Assembly: GCA_011742915.1 (NCBI GenBank)
Contig: JAAQTN010000001.1
Location: 186,001 to 250,000, forward strand
Direction: 5' to 3'
Length of the DNA stretch: 64,000 nt
From: Billgrantia desiderata
GTDB taxonomy: Bacteria; Pseudomonadota; Gammaproteobacteria; Pseudomonadales; Halomonadaceae
A program made the translations under genes and the position numbers. The notes beneath the pieces were generated by a model, which saw only the letters and a list, made by a program, of their open reading frames with translations, made no database searches and was not told where the DNA came from. Numbering within the stretch: position 1 is the first letter of the stretch; each line of letters begins with the position of its first letter. This document shows, piece by piece, positions 8,589-17,067 of the stretch.

Positions 8589-9935
8589 TCACGCCAGCAC
8601 GGGTCGTACGGAGTCGCCTCGACCGATACCGTAGTAGGCGAGCCCGGCTCGCTTGACGGTCTCGGGTTGGAACAGATTGCGGCCATCCACCAGCACCGGC
8701 TCCTCGAGCTTGTCGTGCAGCTCGGCGAAGTCGATGGTGCGGAAGGCCTTCCATTCGGTGCAGATCACCAGCGCGTGGGCGCCCTCCAGGGTGTCGTCGC
8801 GGCGTTCGGCCAGTACCAGATCGTCGCGCTCACCGTAGATACGGCGACACTCGTCGGAGGCTTCCGGATCGTAGGCCTGGACACGCGCGCCGGCGTCCCA
8901 CAGCGCTTCGATCAACGCGCGGCTGGGCGCCTCGCGCATGTCATCGGTATTGGGCTTGAAGGCCAGCCCCCAGATGGCGATGGTCTTGCCTGCCAATTGA
9001 CCGTCGAAGGCCTGGCAGAGCTTCTCGAACAGCTTGTTCTTCTGCCGTGCATTGACCCGCTCTACCGCCTTGATCATCTCGGCCGGATGGCCGATCTCCT
9101 CGGCGGTGTGGGCCAGCGCCTTGACGTCCTTGGGAAAGCAGGAGCCGCCGTAGCCGCAGCCGGGATAGATGAAGCTGTAGCCGATGCGCGGGTCGGAGCC
9201 GATGCCGTGGCGAACCTCCTCGACGTCGGCGCCGAGGCGCTCGGCGAGGTTGGCGACTTCGTTGATGAAGCTGATCTTGGTCGCCAGCATGGCGTTGGCG
9301 GCGTACTTGGTCAGCTCGGCGCTGCGCACGCCCATGAACATCATCTTGTCGCGCTGACGGTTGTACGGCCCGTAGCACTCCAGCATGGCCTGCTTGACGC
9401 GCTCCGAATCGGTGCCGACGACGATGCGCGAGCCGCGCGAGAAATCCTCGATCGCAGCACCTTCCTTGAGAAATTCCGGATTGGAGCAGACGTCGAACTC
9501 CAGGTCGACGCCGCGCTTTTCGAGCTCGGCGGCAATCGTGCGTTCCACCTTGCTGGCCGTACCGACCGGCACGGTCGACTTGTCGACGACGATCTTGTAG
9601 TCGTTCATGTACTGGCCGATGGTTTCGGCGACCTTCAGCACGTACTTGAGGTCGGCGCTGCCATCCTCGTCGGAGGGGGTGCCCACGGCGATGAACTGCA
9701 GCAGACCGAACTCGACCGCCTTGGCGGCATCGGTGGTGAACTCGATACGGCCGGCAGCCTTGTTCTTGCCGATCAGATCTTCCAGGCCGGGCTCGTAGAT
9801 GGGAACTTCGCCGGCGTTCAGCCGTGCGACCTTGTCCTGGTCGACGTCCACGCACATGACCTGGTGGCCGACATCGGCCAGACAGGCGCCGGTGACCAGT
9901 CCCACATAGCCTGATCCGAAGATGGTGATTTTCAT
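8589..9935 (-). CDS. ugd: UDP-glucose 6-dehydrogenase
   Basis: 448 residues. The NAD-binding start [16 protein letters not shown], the STVPVGT segment, K in [10 protein letters not shown] and the catalytic C266 in [10 protein letters not shown] define the UDP-sugar dehydrogenase family. The enzyme oxidises UDP-glucose twice to UDP-glucuronate. The middle segment [19 protein letters not shown] matches UDP-glucose dehydrogenases rather than AlgD, whose equivalent reads roughly [23 protein letters not shown]. Start at 9935 is taken because the conserved strand begins there and AAGGAG lies 11 bases upstream; a second ATG at 9944 is only 2 bases from that site. It is the first gene of the operon, so it supplies the precursor for the synthase behind it. 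Confidence 0.92.
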   Translation of the reverse strand: MKITIFGSGYVGLVTGACLADVGHQVMCVDVDQDKVARLNAGEVPIYEPGLEDLIGKNKAAGRIEFTTDAAKAVEFGLLQFIAVGTPSDEDGSADLKYVLKVAETIGQYMNDYKIVVDKSTVPVGTASKVERTIAAELEKRGVDLEFDVCSNPEFLKEGAAIEDFSRGSRIVVGTDSERVKQAMLECYGPYNRQRDKMMFMGVRSAELTKYAANAMLATKISFINEVANLAERLGADVEEVRHGIGSDPRIGYSFIYPGCGYGGSCFPKDVKALAHTAEEIGHPAEMIKAVERVNARQKNKLFEKLCQAFDGQLAGKTIAIWGLAFKPNTDDMREAPSRALIEALWDAGARVQAYDPEASDECRRIYGERDDLVLAERRDDTLEGAHALVICTEWKAFRTIDFAELHDKLEEPVLVDGRNLFQPETVKRAGLAYYGIGRGDSVRPVLA

Positions 9936-10075
9936 GATCGTCATCGCTCCTTGCAGTGATGCCCTGTTCATCCAATCAACGCCGCCTGCGCCGGTATCCA
10001 CCGACGCTAACGGCGCACAGGGCCGGGTTTTCTTCGTTAGCGTGCCATACGGTAGGCAACATCCACGCCAACTGG

Positions 10076-10099
10076 AAAAAAGTCTTTCCAATCAGAAAG
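10076..10099 (-). terminator. Weak hairpin plus U6, possible leader attenuator
   Basis: On the minus strand CTTTC (10099-10095) pairs with GAAAG (10088-10084), followed by AC and a run of six T. The stem is only 5 base pairs and AT-rich, so termination would be weak. Its place between the structured element and ugd is what makes it worth noting. Confidence 0.25.
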
Positions 10100-10145
10100 C
10101 TGGCGTGAAGATAAAGAATTGTTATCAGATGTGATGGTGCTGTTG

Positions 10146-10227
10146 TGTCGCCATTAGGAGACGTCTCAGGCGCAAAGTTCACTGAGCCTTGCAGATCAAG
10201 GGCTTGATCTGTCTCCTAACAGCGACA
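10146..10227 (-). promoter_or_regulatory. Candidate structured RNA (three-way junction) in the operon leader
   Basis: On the minus strand, bases 10227-10211 pair with 10162-10146 in a 17-base helix whose two non-Watson-Crick positions are both G.U. Inside are two hairpins: 10210-10203 with 10200-10193 (AGATCAAG/CTTGATCT) and 10186-10182 with 10169-10165 (CTCAG/CTGAG, 12-base loop). On the plus strand the same two positions become C.A mismatches, so the fold favours the sense RNA of the ugd operon. I do not recognise a known riboswitch class. Confidence 0.5.
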
Positions 10228-10309
10228 AGGATAGGAGGTGTCTGGGTAATATATTGATTGAATTTGTTTTGTTGAGTAAGGGAAGGGGTGTTTCCGAGCA
10301 GCGACGCCC

Positions 10310-11815
10310 TTACTCGCTGGCCGACCTTGCCGTTACCCGGGCTTCCATGCGTGTCAGGAACACGCTCATGATGCGCTCGTAGAGCTGGCGTCCGAGCAGG
10401 GCATCCTCGATACCGGCATCCACGTTGGGGTTGTCGTTGACCTCGATGACCACGACCCGCTCTCCCGCCTGCTTGATGTCGACGCCATAGAGCCCGTTGC
10501 CGATCAGGCGCGTGGCCTTCAAGGCCGCCTTGATGACCGCCGATGGCACCTCGGACGGATCGTGGGTGGTGAAACCGCCGCTCTTCACGCGTGCTCCCGA
10601 GTGGTCATAGATCTGCCAATGACCGCGGGCCATGTAATAGCGGCTGGCGAACAGCACCTGGCCGTCCAGCACGCCGATACGCCAGTCGTACTCAGTGGGC
10701 AGCCACTCCTGCAGCAGCAGCAGCGCGGAGTCGTCGAACAGCCGTCTGGTTTCGCGCTCGAGCTGCTCCAGCGACTCGACCTTGACCACGCCGCGGGAGA
10801 AGGAGCCGTCGGGAATCTTCAGCACCATGGGAAAGCTCATGCCGGCGACGCGCTCGGCCAGCGGGCGTCGGTCGCGGCGCTTGAGCAGGACCCCCTCCGG
10901 TGCCGGGACGCCCCGTGCCCGGAGCAGCGCATGCAGGTAGACCTTGTTGGTACAGCGCAGGATGTCCCGCGGCGAGTCGATCACCACCAGCCCCTCATGC
11001 TCGGCGAGCCTTGCCATGCGGTAGGTGTGATGGTCCAGCGCGGTGGTTTCGCGGATGAAGAGGCCGTCGAATTCGGCCAGTCGGCCGGCGTCGCGCCGGG
11101 TGATCAGCGATACGTCGATGCCCAGCTTGCGTCCGGCGCGAATGAAGGCCTTGAGCGCACTGGTGTTGCTGGGCGGCATGGCCTCCTTGGGATCGACCAG
11201 GATGGCCAGGTCGAAGCGGTAGCGGCGGCGCGCCTTGGGGGTGCGCCATACCTTGCGCGAGTGGCGGTTCAGCGCCGAGGCGAACAGGTCCTGCTCGTCG
11301 ACGTTGAGATCGCGCAGCGCCACCGGCTTGAGGCGGGCCAGGCGCCACAGGTCGTGGCGCCGCACCAGGCGTGCCTCGAGCAGCGGACAGGGCAGGCGCT
11401 CGAAGAGCTTGCGGGCGAGACGGCCCAGCTCGGGTTCGAGGCATTCGCCGAACAGTACCCGCAGCGTCACGCTGTCGCCGGCGAGGCGGCCCTGGCGTGC
11501 CAGTTCGCCCAACAGCGGGGCCAGCGTATCCAACTGCAGATCGACCAGCGCCTTGCGCGACAGCTCGTTGAGGGTCTCCACGCTCGGCAGCACCCGCTGC
11601 CCACGGGCCTGGGCGAGCAGGGAGACGTAGTAGCCGGTACCCAGGTAGTCGAGTTCGCCGCACAGATTGATCACATGGGTGCTGCGATCCTGGTCGGCGG
11701 CACTGCGGTGACGGCGGTCCAGGGCAAGGAAGTCGTCAGCGCTGATCAGGTCCTCGGAGGGGTAGTAGGGCTGCCAGTCTTCCTGTCGATCGACGACGAT
11801 ACGCAAGGGGCACAT
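10310..11815 (-). CDS. RimK-family ATP-grasp ligase with RLAN-type N-terminal domain
   Basis: 501 residues. The C-terminal half is an ATP-grasp ligase of the RimK type (VLKIPDGSFSRGVVKV, LLQEWLPTEYDWRIGVLDG, and the metal site VIEVNDNPNVD). The first 200 or so residues form the extra domain found in the long RimK-like proteins. Such enzymes join a carboxylate to an amine through an acyl phosphate; substrate unknown, possibly a peptide or amino-acid modification. Start 11815 is the Met of MCPLRIVVD, the beginning of the conserved region. It is divergent from a GNAT gene at 12017. Long RimK-like proteins commonly occur beside a GNAT or GNAT-C39 peptidase gene, so the two probably act together. 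Confidence 0.8.
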   Translation of the reverse strand: MCPLRIVVDRQEDWQPYYPSEDLISADDFLALDRRHRSAADQDRSTHVINLCGELDYLGTGYYVSLLAQARGQRVLPSVETLNELSRKALVDLQLDTLAPLLGELARQGRLAGDSVTLRVLFGECLEPELGRLARKLFERLPCPLLEARLVRRHDLWRLARLKPVALRDLNVDEQDLFASALNRHSRKVWRTPKARRRYRFDLAILVDPKEAMPPSNTSALKAFIRAGRKLGIDVSLITRRDAGRLAEFDGLFIRETTALDHHTYRMARLAEHEGLVVIDSPRDILRCTNKVYLHALLRARGVPAPEGVLLKRRDRRPLAERVAGMSFPMVLKIPDGSFSRGVVKVESLEQLERETRRLFDDSALLLLQEWLPTEYDWRIGVLDGQVLFASRYYMARGHWQIYDHSGARVKSGGFTTHDPSEVPSAVIKAALKATRLIGNGLYGVDIKQAGERVVVIEVNDNPNVDAGIEDALLGRQLYERIMSVFLTRMEARVTARSASE

Positions 11816-11884
11816 GGTGAGTTCCGTTCGGTTGAAAACGATGGCAGAGCGCTGCCGAATGCGGCCAGCATGCCGCTGCAACTT

Positions 11885-11974
11885 CCAGTCGACAAGCGTG
11901 TCGACTGGTGAAATGATTTCATGATCCCGATCCACCGACAGCAGTGTCGGGACGACTATCGTGTCCCTACGACA
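11885..11974. promoter_or_regulatory. Repeated palindromes between the RimK-like and GNAT genes (candidate operators)
   Basis: Two palindromes share the core CGACA-N4-TGTCG: a perfect 10-base-arm copy (11885-11894 with 11899-11908) and a 6-base-arm copy (11935-11940 with 11945-11950), centres 46 bases apart. A third, inverted arrangement TGTC-N5-GACA is at 11962-11974. They occupy the 201-base gap between two divergent start codons, the usual place for a repressor site. Confidence 0.5.
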
Positions 11975-12016
11975 TATGATGATTGCAGCCCGTTGCGGCC
12001 CGTTGCGGAGAGTTCG

Positions 12017-12499
12017 ATGAGCGTTACGTTGCGTCAGGCCCGTCCTCAGGATCTGGACGCACTCTATCGCCTGGAACAGCTGGCCTTCAGCGGCGACCGC
12101 TTCAGCCGCCGGCAGCTTTGGCACCTGTTGAATCGCGCTCATGCCGAGACCCTGCTTGCCGAGGCAGAGGATGGGCGACTGCTGGGCTACGGCACCTTGC
12201 TGTTCCGGCGCGGCAGCCGACGAGCCCGGCTCTACTCCTTCTGTGTCCACCCGGAAGCGCGTGGCAGCGGCTTGGGGCGTCGCCTGCTCGAAGCGCTGGA
12301 GCGCCTGGCCGTGGCTCAGGGGGCCGATGCACTGGGGCTCGAGGTGAGAGCCGACAACCGTATCGCGCTGGGGTTGTATCGCCGCATGGGGTTTCGTCTG
12401 GAGCGATGGCTCGACGATTACTACGAAGACGGCTGTGCCGGCTGGCAGATGGGCAAGTCGCTCGTCGCAGCAGAAGATCCGGTTGAAGAAGCCTCCTAG
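12017..12499 (+). CDS. GNAT-family N-acetyltransferase (RimI-like)
   Basis: 160 residues. The acetyl-CoA binding motif is [16 protein letters not shown], followed by [19 protein letters not shown], the standard motif A and B order of RimI-type GNAT enzymes. It transfers acetyl from acetyl-CoA to an amine, often a protein N-terminus. Start 12017 fits the conserved beginning [12 protein letters not shown]; the ribosome site (GGAG) is modest. It is divergent from the RimK-like ligase. In many relatives the partner GNAT carries an extra C39 peptidase domain; this one does not. Confidence 0.8.
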   Translation: MSVTLRQARPQDLDALYRLEQLAFSGDRFSRRQLWHLLNRAHAETLLAEAEDGRLLGYGTLLFRRGSRRARLYSFCVHPEARGSGLGRRLLEALERLAVAQGADALGLEVRADNRIALGLYRRMGFRLERWLDDYYEDGCAGWQMGKSLVAAEDPVEEAS

Positions 12500-12561
12500 A
12501 CGCGCAGGGGGCAGCCGAGGCTGGTAGACTTTTCGGCGTACCGGGCAAACAGGGAAAAGCC

Positions 12562-13047
12562 ATGCCTTCTTTCGATATCGTTTCCGAATATGACAAGCAC
12601 GAAGCCAGCAACGCGGTGGATCAGGCCAATCGCGAGATCCAGAGCCGCTTCGACTTCAAAGGCGTCAAGGCCAGCTTCGAGCTGAACGGCGACACGGTGC
12701 TGCTCGAAGCCGAAGTCGATTTCCAGCTCAAGCAGATGCTCGACGTCTTGCGCAACCGTCTCATCGCCCGTGGCATCGATGCTCGCTGCATGGACGTGCA
12801 GGAGCCCGAGCTTTCCGGCGTGCGCGCCCGCCAGGAGGTCAAGCTCAAGCAGGGGCTGGAGCAGAAGGAGGCCAAGGACATCGTCAAGCGCATCAAGGAC
12901 AGCAAGCTCAAGGTCCAGGCCCAGATTCAGGGTGAGAAGGTGCGCGTCACCGGCAAGAAGCGTGACGATCTGCAGGATGTGATTGCCATGCTGCGCGGCG
13001 AGGGCGGCCCAGACCTGGCACTTCAGTTCGACAATTTCCGCGATTGA
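12562..13047 (+). CDS. yajQ: YajQ-family nucleotide-binding protein
   Basis: 161 residues, full length for the family. The conserved start [14 protein letters not shown], the SRFDFKG segment and the end [18 protein letters not shown] are characteristic. Members bind nucleotides and in Xanthomonas bind cyclic-di-GMP and act with a transcription factor. The protein is cytoplasmic with two ferredoxin-like domains. The ribosome site is AGGG. It follows the GNAT gene by 62 bases and probably has its own promoter. The symbol follows E. coli; a cyclic-di-GMP role here is inference. Confidence 0.92.
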   Translation: MPSFDIVSEYDKHEASNAVDQANREIQSRFDFKGVKASFELNGDTVLLEAEVDFQLKQMLDVLRNRLIARGIDARCMDVQEPELSGVRARQEVKLKQGLEQKEAKDIVKRIKDSKLKVQAQIQGEKVRVTGKKRDDLQDVIAMLRGEGGPDLALQFDNFRD

Positions 13048-13125
13048 GCGGTGCGGTAGTGCGCCATCGGCCCGTCAGCGGTCGATGGCAAATCTTGACC
13101 TGGGGCAAGCAAGCCGCCGCCCACC

Positions 13126-13154
13126 CTTGAAATTTCCTCCGACGTCACCAATTT
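13126..13154 (+). promoter_or_regulatory. Sigma-32-type heat-shock promoter of the Hsp20 gene
   Basis: CTTGAAA at 13126-13132, then 13 bases, then CACCAATTT at 13146-13154. This is close to the sigma-32 pattern (CTTGAAA - 13 to 17 - CCCCATNT), with a perfect -35 and a weaker -10. It lies 71 bases upstream of the start codon. Confidence 0.65.
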
Positions 13155-13224
13155 TACCCTTGCTGACACAGGGCCGAATGGCCTGCCCGTTGCGTCACGT
13201 GTTTGGAAGAACAGGAGGTGGCGT

Positions 13225-13755
13225 ATGAACCTGCAGAAATTCTCTCCCTGGAACTGGTTCAAGAGCGAGAGTGCCGATGCCGGCACGCCAGTGCCCGTCG
13301 AGCCGCGTCGCGGCGAGCTCTCGCCGTTGCTCGGCATGCACCAGGAGCTCGACCGCTGGATGAACGACGTCATGCGTCAGTTCGGCATGCCTTCCCTGGA
13401 GAGCCGCTTTGGCGAGATTCCCGGCCTGCTGCGCCCGCAGCTCGACATTGCCGAGCGCGATGACGAGTACCTGATCAGCGTCGAGGTGCCGGGTGTCGAA
13501 GAGAAGGACGTCAAACTCACCTTGGATGACCATCGCCTGGTGATCGAAGGCGAGAAACGCCAGGAAAGCACCACCAAGGAAGACAAGTTCCAGCGTATCG
13601 AGCGCTCCTATGGCAGTTTCCGCCGGGTGCTGGATCTTCCCGCCGATGCTCGCACCGAAGAGATCAGGGCCAGCTTTGCCAATGGCGTGCTCGAGGTGCA
13701 CGTACCTCGCAGCGGCGAGGTCAAGTCGCAGCGTCGTGAAATTCCCATTCACTAA
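13225..13755 (+). CDS. Hsp20/alpha-crystallin family small heat-shock protein
   Basis: 176 residues. The alpha-crystallin domain runs from about residue 70 (RPQLDIAERDDEYLI) to 170, with VEVPGVEEKDVKLTL, the FQRIERSYGSFRR segment and ANGVLEVHVPR. Small heat-shock proteins bind unfolding proteins without ATP and hold them for refolding. A strong ribosome site AGGAGG precedes the ATG. A heat-shock promoter is visible upstream and a terminator downstream, so the gene is monocistronic and heat induced. The N-terminus (WNWFKSES) is typical of the proteobacterial class. Confidence 0.92.
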   Translation: MNLQKFSPWNWFKSESADAGTPVPVEPRRGELSPLLGMHQELDRWMNDVMRQFGMPSLESRFGEIPGLLRPQLDIAERDDEYLISVEVPGVEEKDVKLTLDDHRLVIEGEKRQESTTKEDKFQRIERSYGSFRRVLDLPADARTEEIRASFANGVLEVHVPRSGEVKSQRREIPIH

Positions 13756-13772
13756 CGAAAATGGACTCCGTC

Positions 13773-13802
13773 AGCTCGCCTCCGGGCGGGCTTTCTTTTT
13801 TC
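13773..13802 (+). terminator. Terminator of the Hsp20 gene
   Basis: An 8-base stem (13773-13780 with 13785-13792, one G.U pair) with loop TCCG, followed by TTCTTTTTT. Classic intrinsic terminator 18 bases after the stop codon. Confidence 0.85.
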
Positions 13803-13892
13803 TAACGCGTCCATAGGGATGGCTGATTGGCTCGCACTGGCGAGATGCGCTTCAATGAGGAGAGCTGGCAACGCCGAATTGGAGCTACCTGC

Positions 13893-14297
13893 ATGCATTC
13901 GCTTCGACGCGCTCTCTATATCGCTCTGGCATGGGTCAGCTTCGGGCTCGGCGTCATCGGTGTCTTCGTGCCGCTGATGCCGACGACCTGTTTCATGCTG
14001 CTGGCGGTATGGGCGGCCTCTCGCGGCTCACCGAGCTTCGCTCGGTGGATACGTGAGCACCCGCGCTTCGGTCCCACCGTAGTGGCCTGGGAGGGCGAGC
14101 GCGCCATTCCTCGTCACGCCAAATGGCTTGCCGGCGCCATGCTGGCCTTCTCTATTCTGGTGCTCCTCTTCACCCTGAGTGTGGTGTGGCTGAAAGTGCT
14201 GCTGGTGAGCGGTCTGACCATGCTGGGGCTGTGGATCGCCACGCGCCCCGAACCCGCTCGGCTGGCAGGCGACTCGGCGCGTTTCGTGCGCCGCTGA
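13893..14297 (+). CDS. YbaN-family (DUF454) inner-membrane protein
   Basis: 134 residues. The family signature GVIGVFVPLMPTTCFMLLAVWAASRGSP is split around the first membrane helices, followed by HPRFGPTVVAWEGERAIPRHAKW and two further helices. Function of the family is unknown; it is an inner-membrane protein of about 125-135 residues. Start 13893 has GGAG 8 bases upstream; upstream in-frame codons lack a ribosome site. It stands between the Hsp20 gene and pepN on the same strand. Confidence 0.85.
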   Translation: MHSLRRALYIALAWVSFGLGVIGVFVPLMPTTCFMLLAVWAASRGSPSFARWIREHPRFGPTVVAWEGERAIPRHAKWLAGAMLAFSILVLLFTLSVVWLKVLLVSGLTMLGLWIATRPEPARLAGDSARFVRR

Positions 14298-14369
14298 CGC
14301 AATGCGCCTTTGAGGTTGGGGAGCCGCCAACCGTACAATGGGCGCCGACCATGGACAGGAGTCTTCCCG

Positions 14370-17003
14370 ATGTCTGAACCCAAGCCGACGTATCGCCATG
14401 ACTATCGGCCGCCCGCCTACCGTGTGACCCATGTCGGGTTGACCTTCGAGCTCGATCCCGCGGCGACCCGAGTCAAGGCGAGCCTGCAACTGGAGCGCAA
14501 TCCGGAGCGCGAGGCCGATGCGCCCCTCGAGCTCGACGGTGAGCAACTGATCCTGAAGTCGATCGCCATCGACGGCCAGCCCCTGTCCGGCGACAAGTAC
14601 ACGCTCGGCGAGAGCGGGCTGACCCTGCACCGTCCGCCCCAGCGCTTCCGCCTGGACACCGAAGTGGAGATCGCGCCCAGGGAGAACACGGCGCTGGAAG
14701 GGCTCTATCTCTCCAACGGCATGTACTGCACCCAGTGCGAGGCCGAGGGCTTTCGCCGCATCACCTACTACCCGGATCGCCCGGACGTGATGGCCACCTT
14801 CTCCACTACCGTGATCGGCGACAAGGCGAGCCTGCCGGTGCTGCTCTCCAACGGCAACCCGGTGGAGCGGGGCGAGCTGCCCGGTGGGCGCCATTTCGTC
14901 ACCTGGGACGATCCCTTCCCCAAGCCCAGCTACCTGTTTGCGCTGGTGGCCGGCGACCTCGAGAAGGTCGAGGATCGCTTCACGACCATGAGCGGGCGCG
15001 AGGTCACGCTGCAGATCTGGGTCGAAGAGGAGAACCTGGGCAAGACCGACCACGCCATGGCCTCGCTCAAGCGCGCCATGCAGTGGGACGAGGAGACCTA
15101 CGGACGCGAATACGATCTCGACCTGTTCATGATCGTGGCGGTCAACGATTTCAACATGGGCGCCATGGAGAACAAGGGGCTCAACATCTTCAACTCGGCG
15201 GCGGTGCTGACCCATCCGCATACCGCCACCGATGCGACGTTCCAGCGGGTCGAGGGCATCGTCGCCCACGAGTACTTCCACAACTGGTCGGGCAACCGCG
15301 TTACCTGCCGCGACTGGTTCCAGCTCTCGCTGAAGGAGGGCTTCACCGTCTTTCGCGACCAGTGCTTCTCCGCCGACGTCAATTCGGCGCCGGTCAAGCG
15401 CATCGAGGACGTGGCCTTCTTCCGCACCGCCCAGTTTGCCGAGGATGCCGGTCCCACCGCGCACCCGGTGCGCCCCGATCACTACATCGAGATCGGCAAT
15501 TTCTATACCCTGACCATCTACGAGAAGGGCGCCGAGGTGGTTCGCATGCTGTGCAACCTGGTGGGCTGGGAGGCCTTCCGCCGCGGCAGCGATCTCTACT
15601 TCGAGCGCTTCGACGGGCAGGCGGTGACCATCGAGGACTTCGTCGAGTGCATGGCCAAAGCCTCGGGGCAGGATCTCTCCCAGTTCATGCGCTGGTACTC
15701 CCAGGCCGGCACCCCGGAGATCGATGCCTACGGCGAGTACGACTATGCCCACGCCGAATATCGCCTGACGCTGCGTCAGCGCACGCCGGCCACCCCCGGC
15801 CAGCCCGACAAGCAGCCGCTGCACATTCCCATTCGCATGGGCCTGGTGGGCACCAAGAGCGGCCGCGACCTGCCCTTGACGCTTGACGGTGAGTCGCTGG
15901 GCAGCGATGGCGTGATCCACCTGCGCGAAGAGGAACAGACCTACGTCTTCACCGACGTTTCCGAGGCCCCGATACCCTCGTTGCTGCGCGGCTTCTCGGC
16001 GCCAGTGCAGCTGCGCTTCCCCTACGGCCGCGAAGACCTGGCCTTCCTGCTGGCCAACGACTCGGATGGCTTCAATCGCTGGGACGCGGGGCAGCGCCTG
16101 GCGATGCTGGCGCTGGACGATCTCATCGCCGCGCATCGCAACGGCGTGGAGAAGGTCATGGACCCGCGCGTGGTCGAGGCCTTCCGCGCCCTGCTCGAGC
16201 GCGGTGGCGACGACAAGGCGGTGCTGGCCGAGATGCTGACGCTACCGAGCGAGGCCTACATCGCCGAGCAGCAGCCGCTGGTGGACGTCGAGGCGATCCA
16301 CGCGGCGCGTACCTTCGTCAAGCAGTCGCTGGCGGTGACCCTGCGCGACGACTTCATGCGTGTCTTTGAAGAGAACGTGAGCGATGCACCCTACGCGCCG
16401 GAGCCCGAGCAGATCGCCCGGCGCAGCCTGAAGAACGTGGCGCTCTCCTATCTCATGGCCATCGAGGACGAACAGGCCATCGAGCTTGCCCGGCGGCAGT
16501 TCGAGGCCGACCACAACATGACCGACGTGCGCCATGCGCTGACGCTGCTGACCCACAGCAGTCGTGACGATCTGGCCACTCCCGCACTGCGCGCCTTCGG
16601 CGAGAAGTGGGCTCACGACTCGCTGGTGATGGATCAGTGGTTCACCATTCAGGTCACCCGGCCTCAGCCGGATGCGCTCGATCGGGTCAAGCACCTGATG
16701 GCCCATCCCGCCTTCTCGCTGAAGAATCCCAACAAGGTGCGCGCCCTGGTCGGTGCCTTCGCCAATCAGAACCGCATCAACTTCCACCGTGTCGACGGTG
16801 AGGGCTACCGGCTGCTGAGCGATGTGGTGATCGAGCTCAACCGGCTCAACCCGGAGATTGCCGCGCGGCTGGTCACGCCGCTGACGCGCTGGCAGCGCTT
16901 CGACGAGTCGCGCCAGGCGTTGATGAAGGGCGAACTCGAACGCATCCGCGCCGAGAAGCTCTCGCCCAACGTCTATGAGGTGATCGAAAAGGCTCTTGCC
17001 TGA
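14370..17003 (+). CDS. pepN: Aminopeptidase N
   Basis: 877 residues, the usual length for the gammaproteobacterial enzyme. It has the exopeptidase motif GAMENKGLN and the zinc site H300-E301-Y-F-H304 with E323 as third ligand, so it is an M1 metallopeptidase removing N-terminal residues from peptides in the cytoplasm. The C-terminal half is the long helical domain of the PepN group. Start 14370 follows AGGAG by 8 bases. It runs alone; the next gene is on the other strand. Confidence 0.96.
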   Translation: MSEPKPTYRHDYRPPAYRVTHVGLTFELDPAATRVKASLQLERNPEREADAPLELDGEQLILKSIAIDGQPLSGDKYTLGESGLTLHRPPQRFRLDTEVEIAPRENTALEGLYLSNGMYCTQCEAEGFRRITYYPDRPDVMATFSTTVIGDKASLPVLLSNGNPVERGELPGGRHFVTWDDPFPKPSYLFALVAGDLEKVEDRFTTMSGREVTLQIWVEEENLGKTDHAMASLKRAMQWDEETYGREYDLDLFMIVAVNDFNMGAMENKGLNIFNSAAVLTHPHTATDATFQRVEGIVAHEYFHNWSGNRVTCRDWFQLSLKEGFTVFRDQCFSADVNSAPVKRIEDVAFFRTAQFAEDAGPTAHPVRPDHYIEIGNFYTLTIYEKGAEVVRMLCNLVGWEAFRRGSDLYFERFDGQAVTIEDFVECMAKASGQDLSQFMRWYSQAGTPEIDAYGEYDYAHAEYRLTLRQRTPATPGQPDKQPLHIPIRMGLVGTKSGRDLPLTLDGESLGSDGVIHLREEEQTYVFTDVSEAPIPSLLRGFSAPVQLRFPYGREDLAFLLANDSDGFNRWDAGQRLAMLALDDLIAAHRNGVEKVMDPRVVEAFRALLERGGDDKAVLAEMLTLPSEAYIAEQQPLVDVEAIHAARTFVKQSLAVTLRDDFMRVFEENVSDAPYAPEPEQIARRSLKNVALSYLMAIEDEQAIELARRQFEADHNMTDVRHALTLLTHSSRDDLATPALRAFGEKWAHDSLVMDQWFTIQVTRPQPDALDRVKHLMAHPAFSLKNPNKVRALVGAFANQNRINFHRVDGEGYRLLSDVVIELNRLNPEIAARLVTPLTRWQRFDESRQALMKGELERIRAEKLSPNVYEVIEKALA

Positions 17004-17011
17004 GTAATTTC

Positions 17012-17051
17012 CTGCTGCGCTCGGTATCCGACGGGTTATCAAGCGCAGCAG
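17012..17051. terminator. Inverted repeat between converging pepN and the small membrane gene
   Basis: A perfect 10-base inverted repeat, CTGCTGCGCT at 17012-17021 and AGCGCAGCAG at 17042-17051, with a 20-base loop. It lies between two converging stop codons, so transcription termination is likely, but there is no T-run. Confidence 0.4.
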
Positions 17052-17067
17052 CAAAGCCTCCGACCAA

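Larger units (their letters stand above)
9936..10309 (-). other. 374-base leader/promoter region of the exopolysaccharide operon
   Basis: No gene is seen here. It is more AT-rich than its surroundings. Reading on the minus strand, a possible promoter is CTCAAC (10271-10276) - 17 bases - TATATT (10248-10253); the -35 is weak. A transcript from it would carry the structured element at 10146-10227 and a small hairpin with six U residues at 10076-10099 before reaching ugd, giving an untranslated leader of about 300 bases. Confidence 0.5.

Noticed and set aside
7716..9914. Plus-strand frame of more than 700 codons opposite the synthase and ugd
   Set aside because: Shadow frame; the opposite strand has conserved catalytic motifs throughout.
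8589..9935. Calling the dehydrogenase AlgD because it heads an alginate-like operon
   Set aside because: The segment around the catalytic Cys and the rest of the protein match UDP-glucose dehydrogenase, not GDP-mannose dehydrogenase.
10146..10227. A miniature transposable element with 17-base terminal inverted repeats
   Set aside because: No target-site duplication at the ends, no transposase nearby, and the mismatches are compatible with pairing only on one strand, which favours an RNA.
14028..16136. Minus-strand frame of about 700 codons opposite pepN
   Set aside because: Shadow of pepN codon bias; product shows no recognisable motif.
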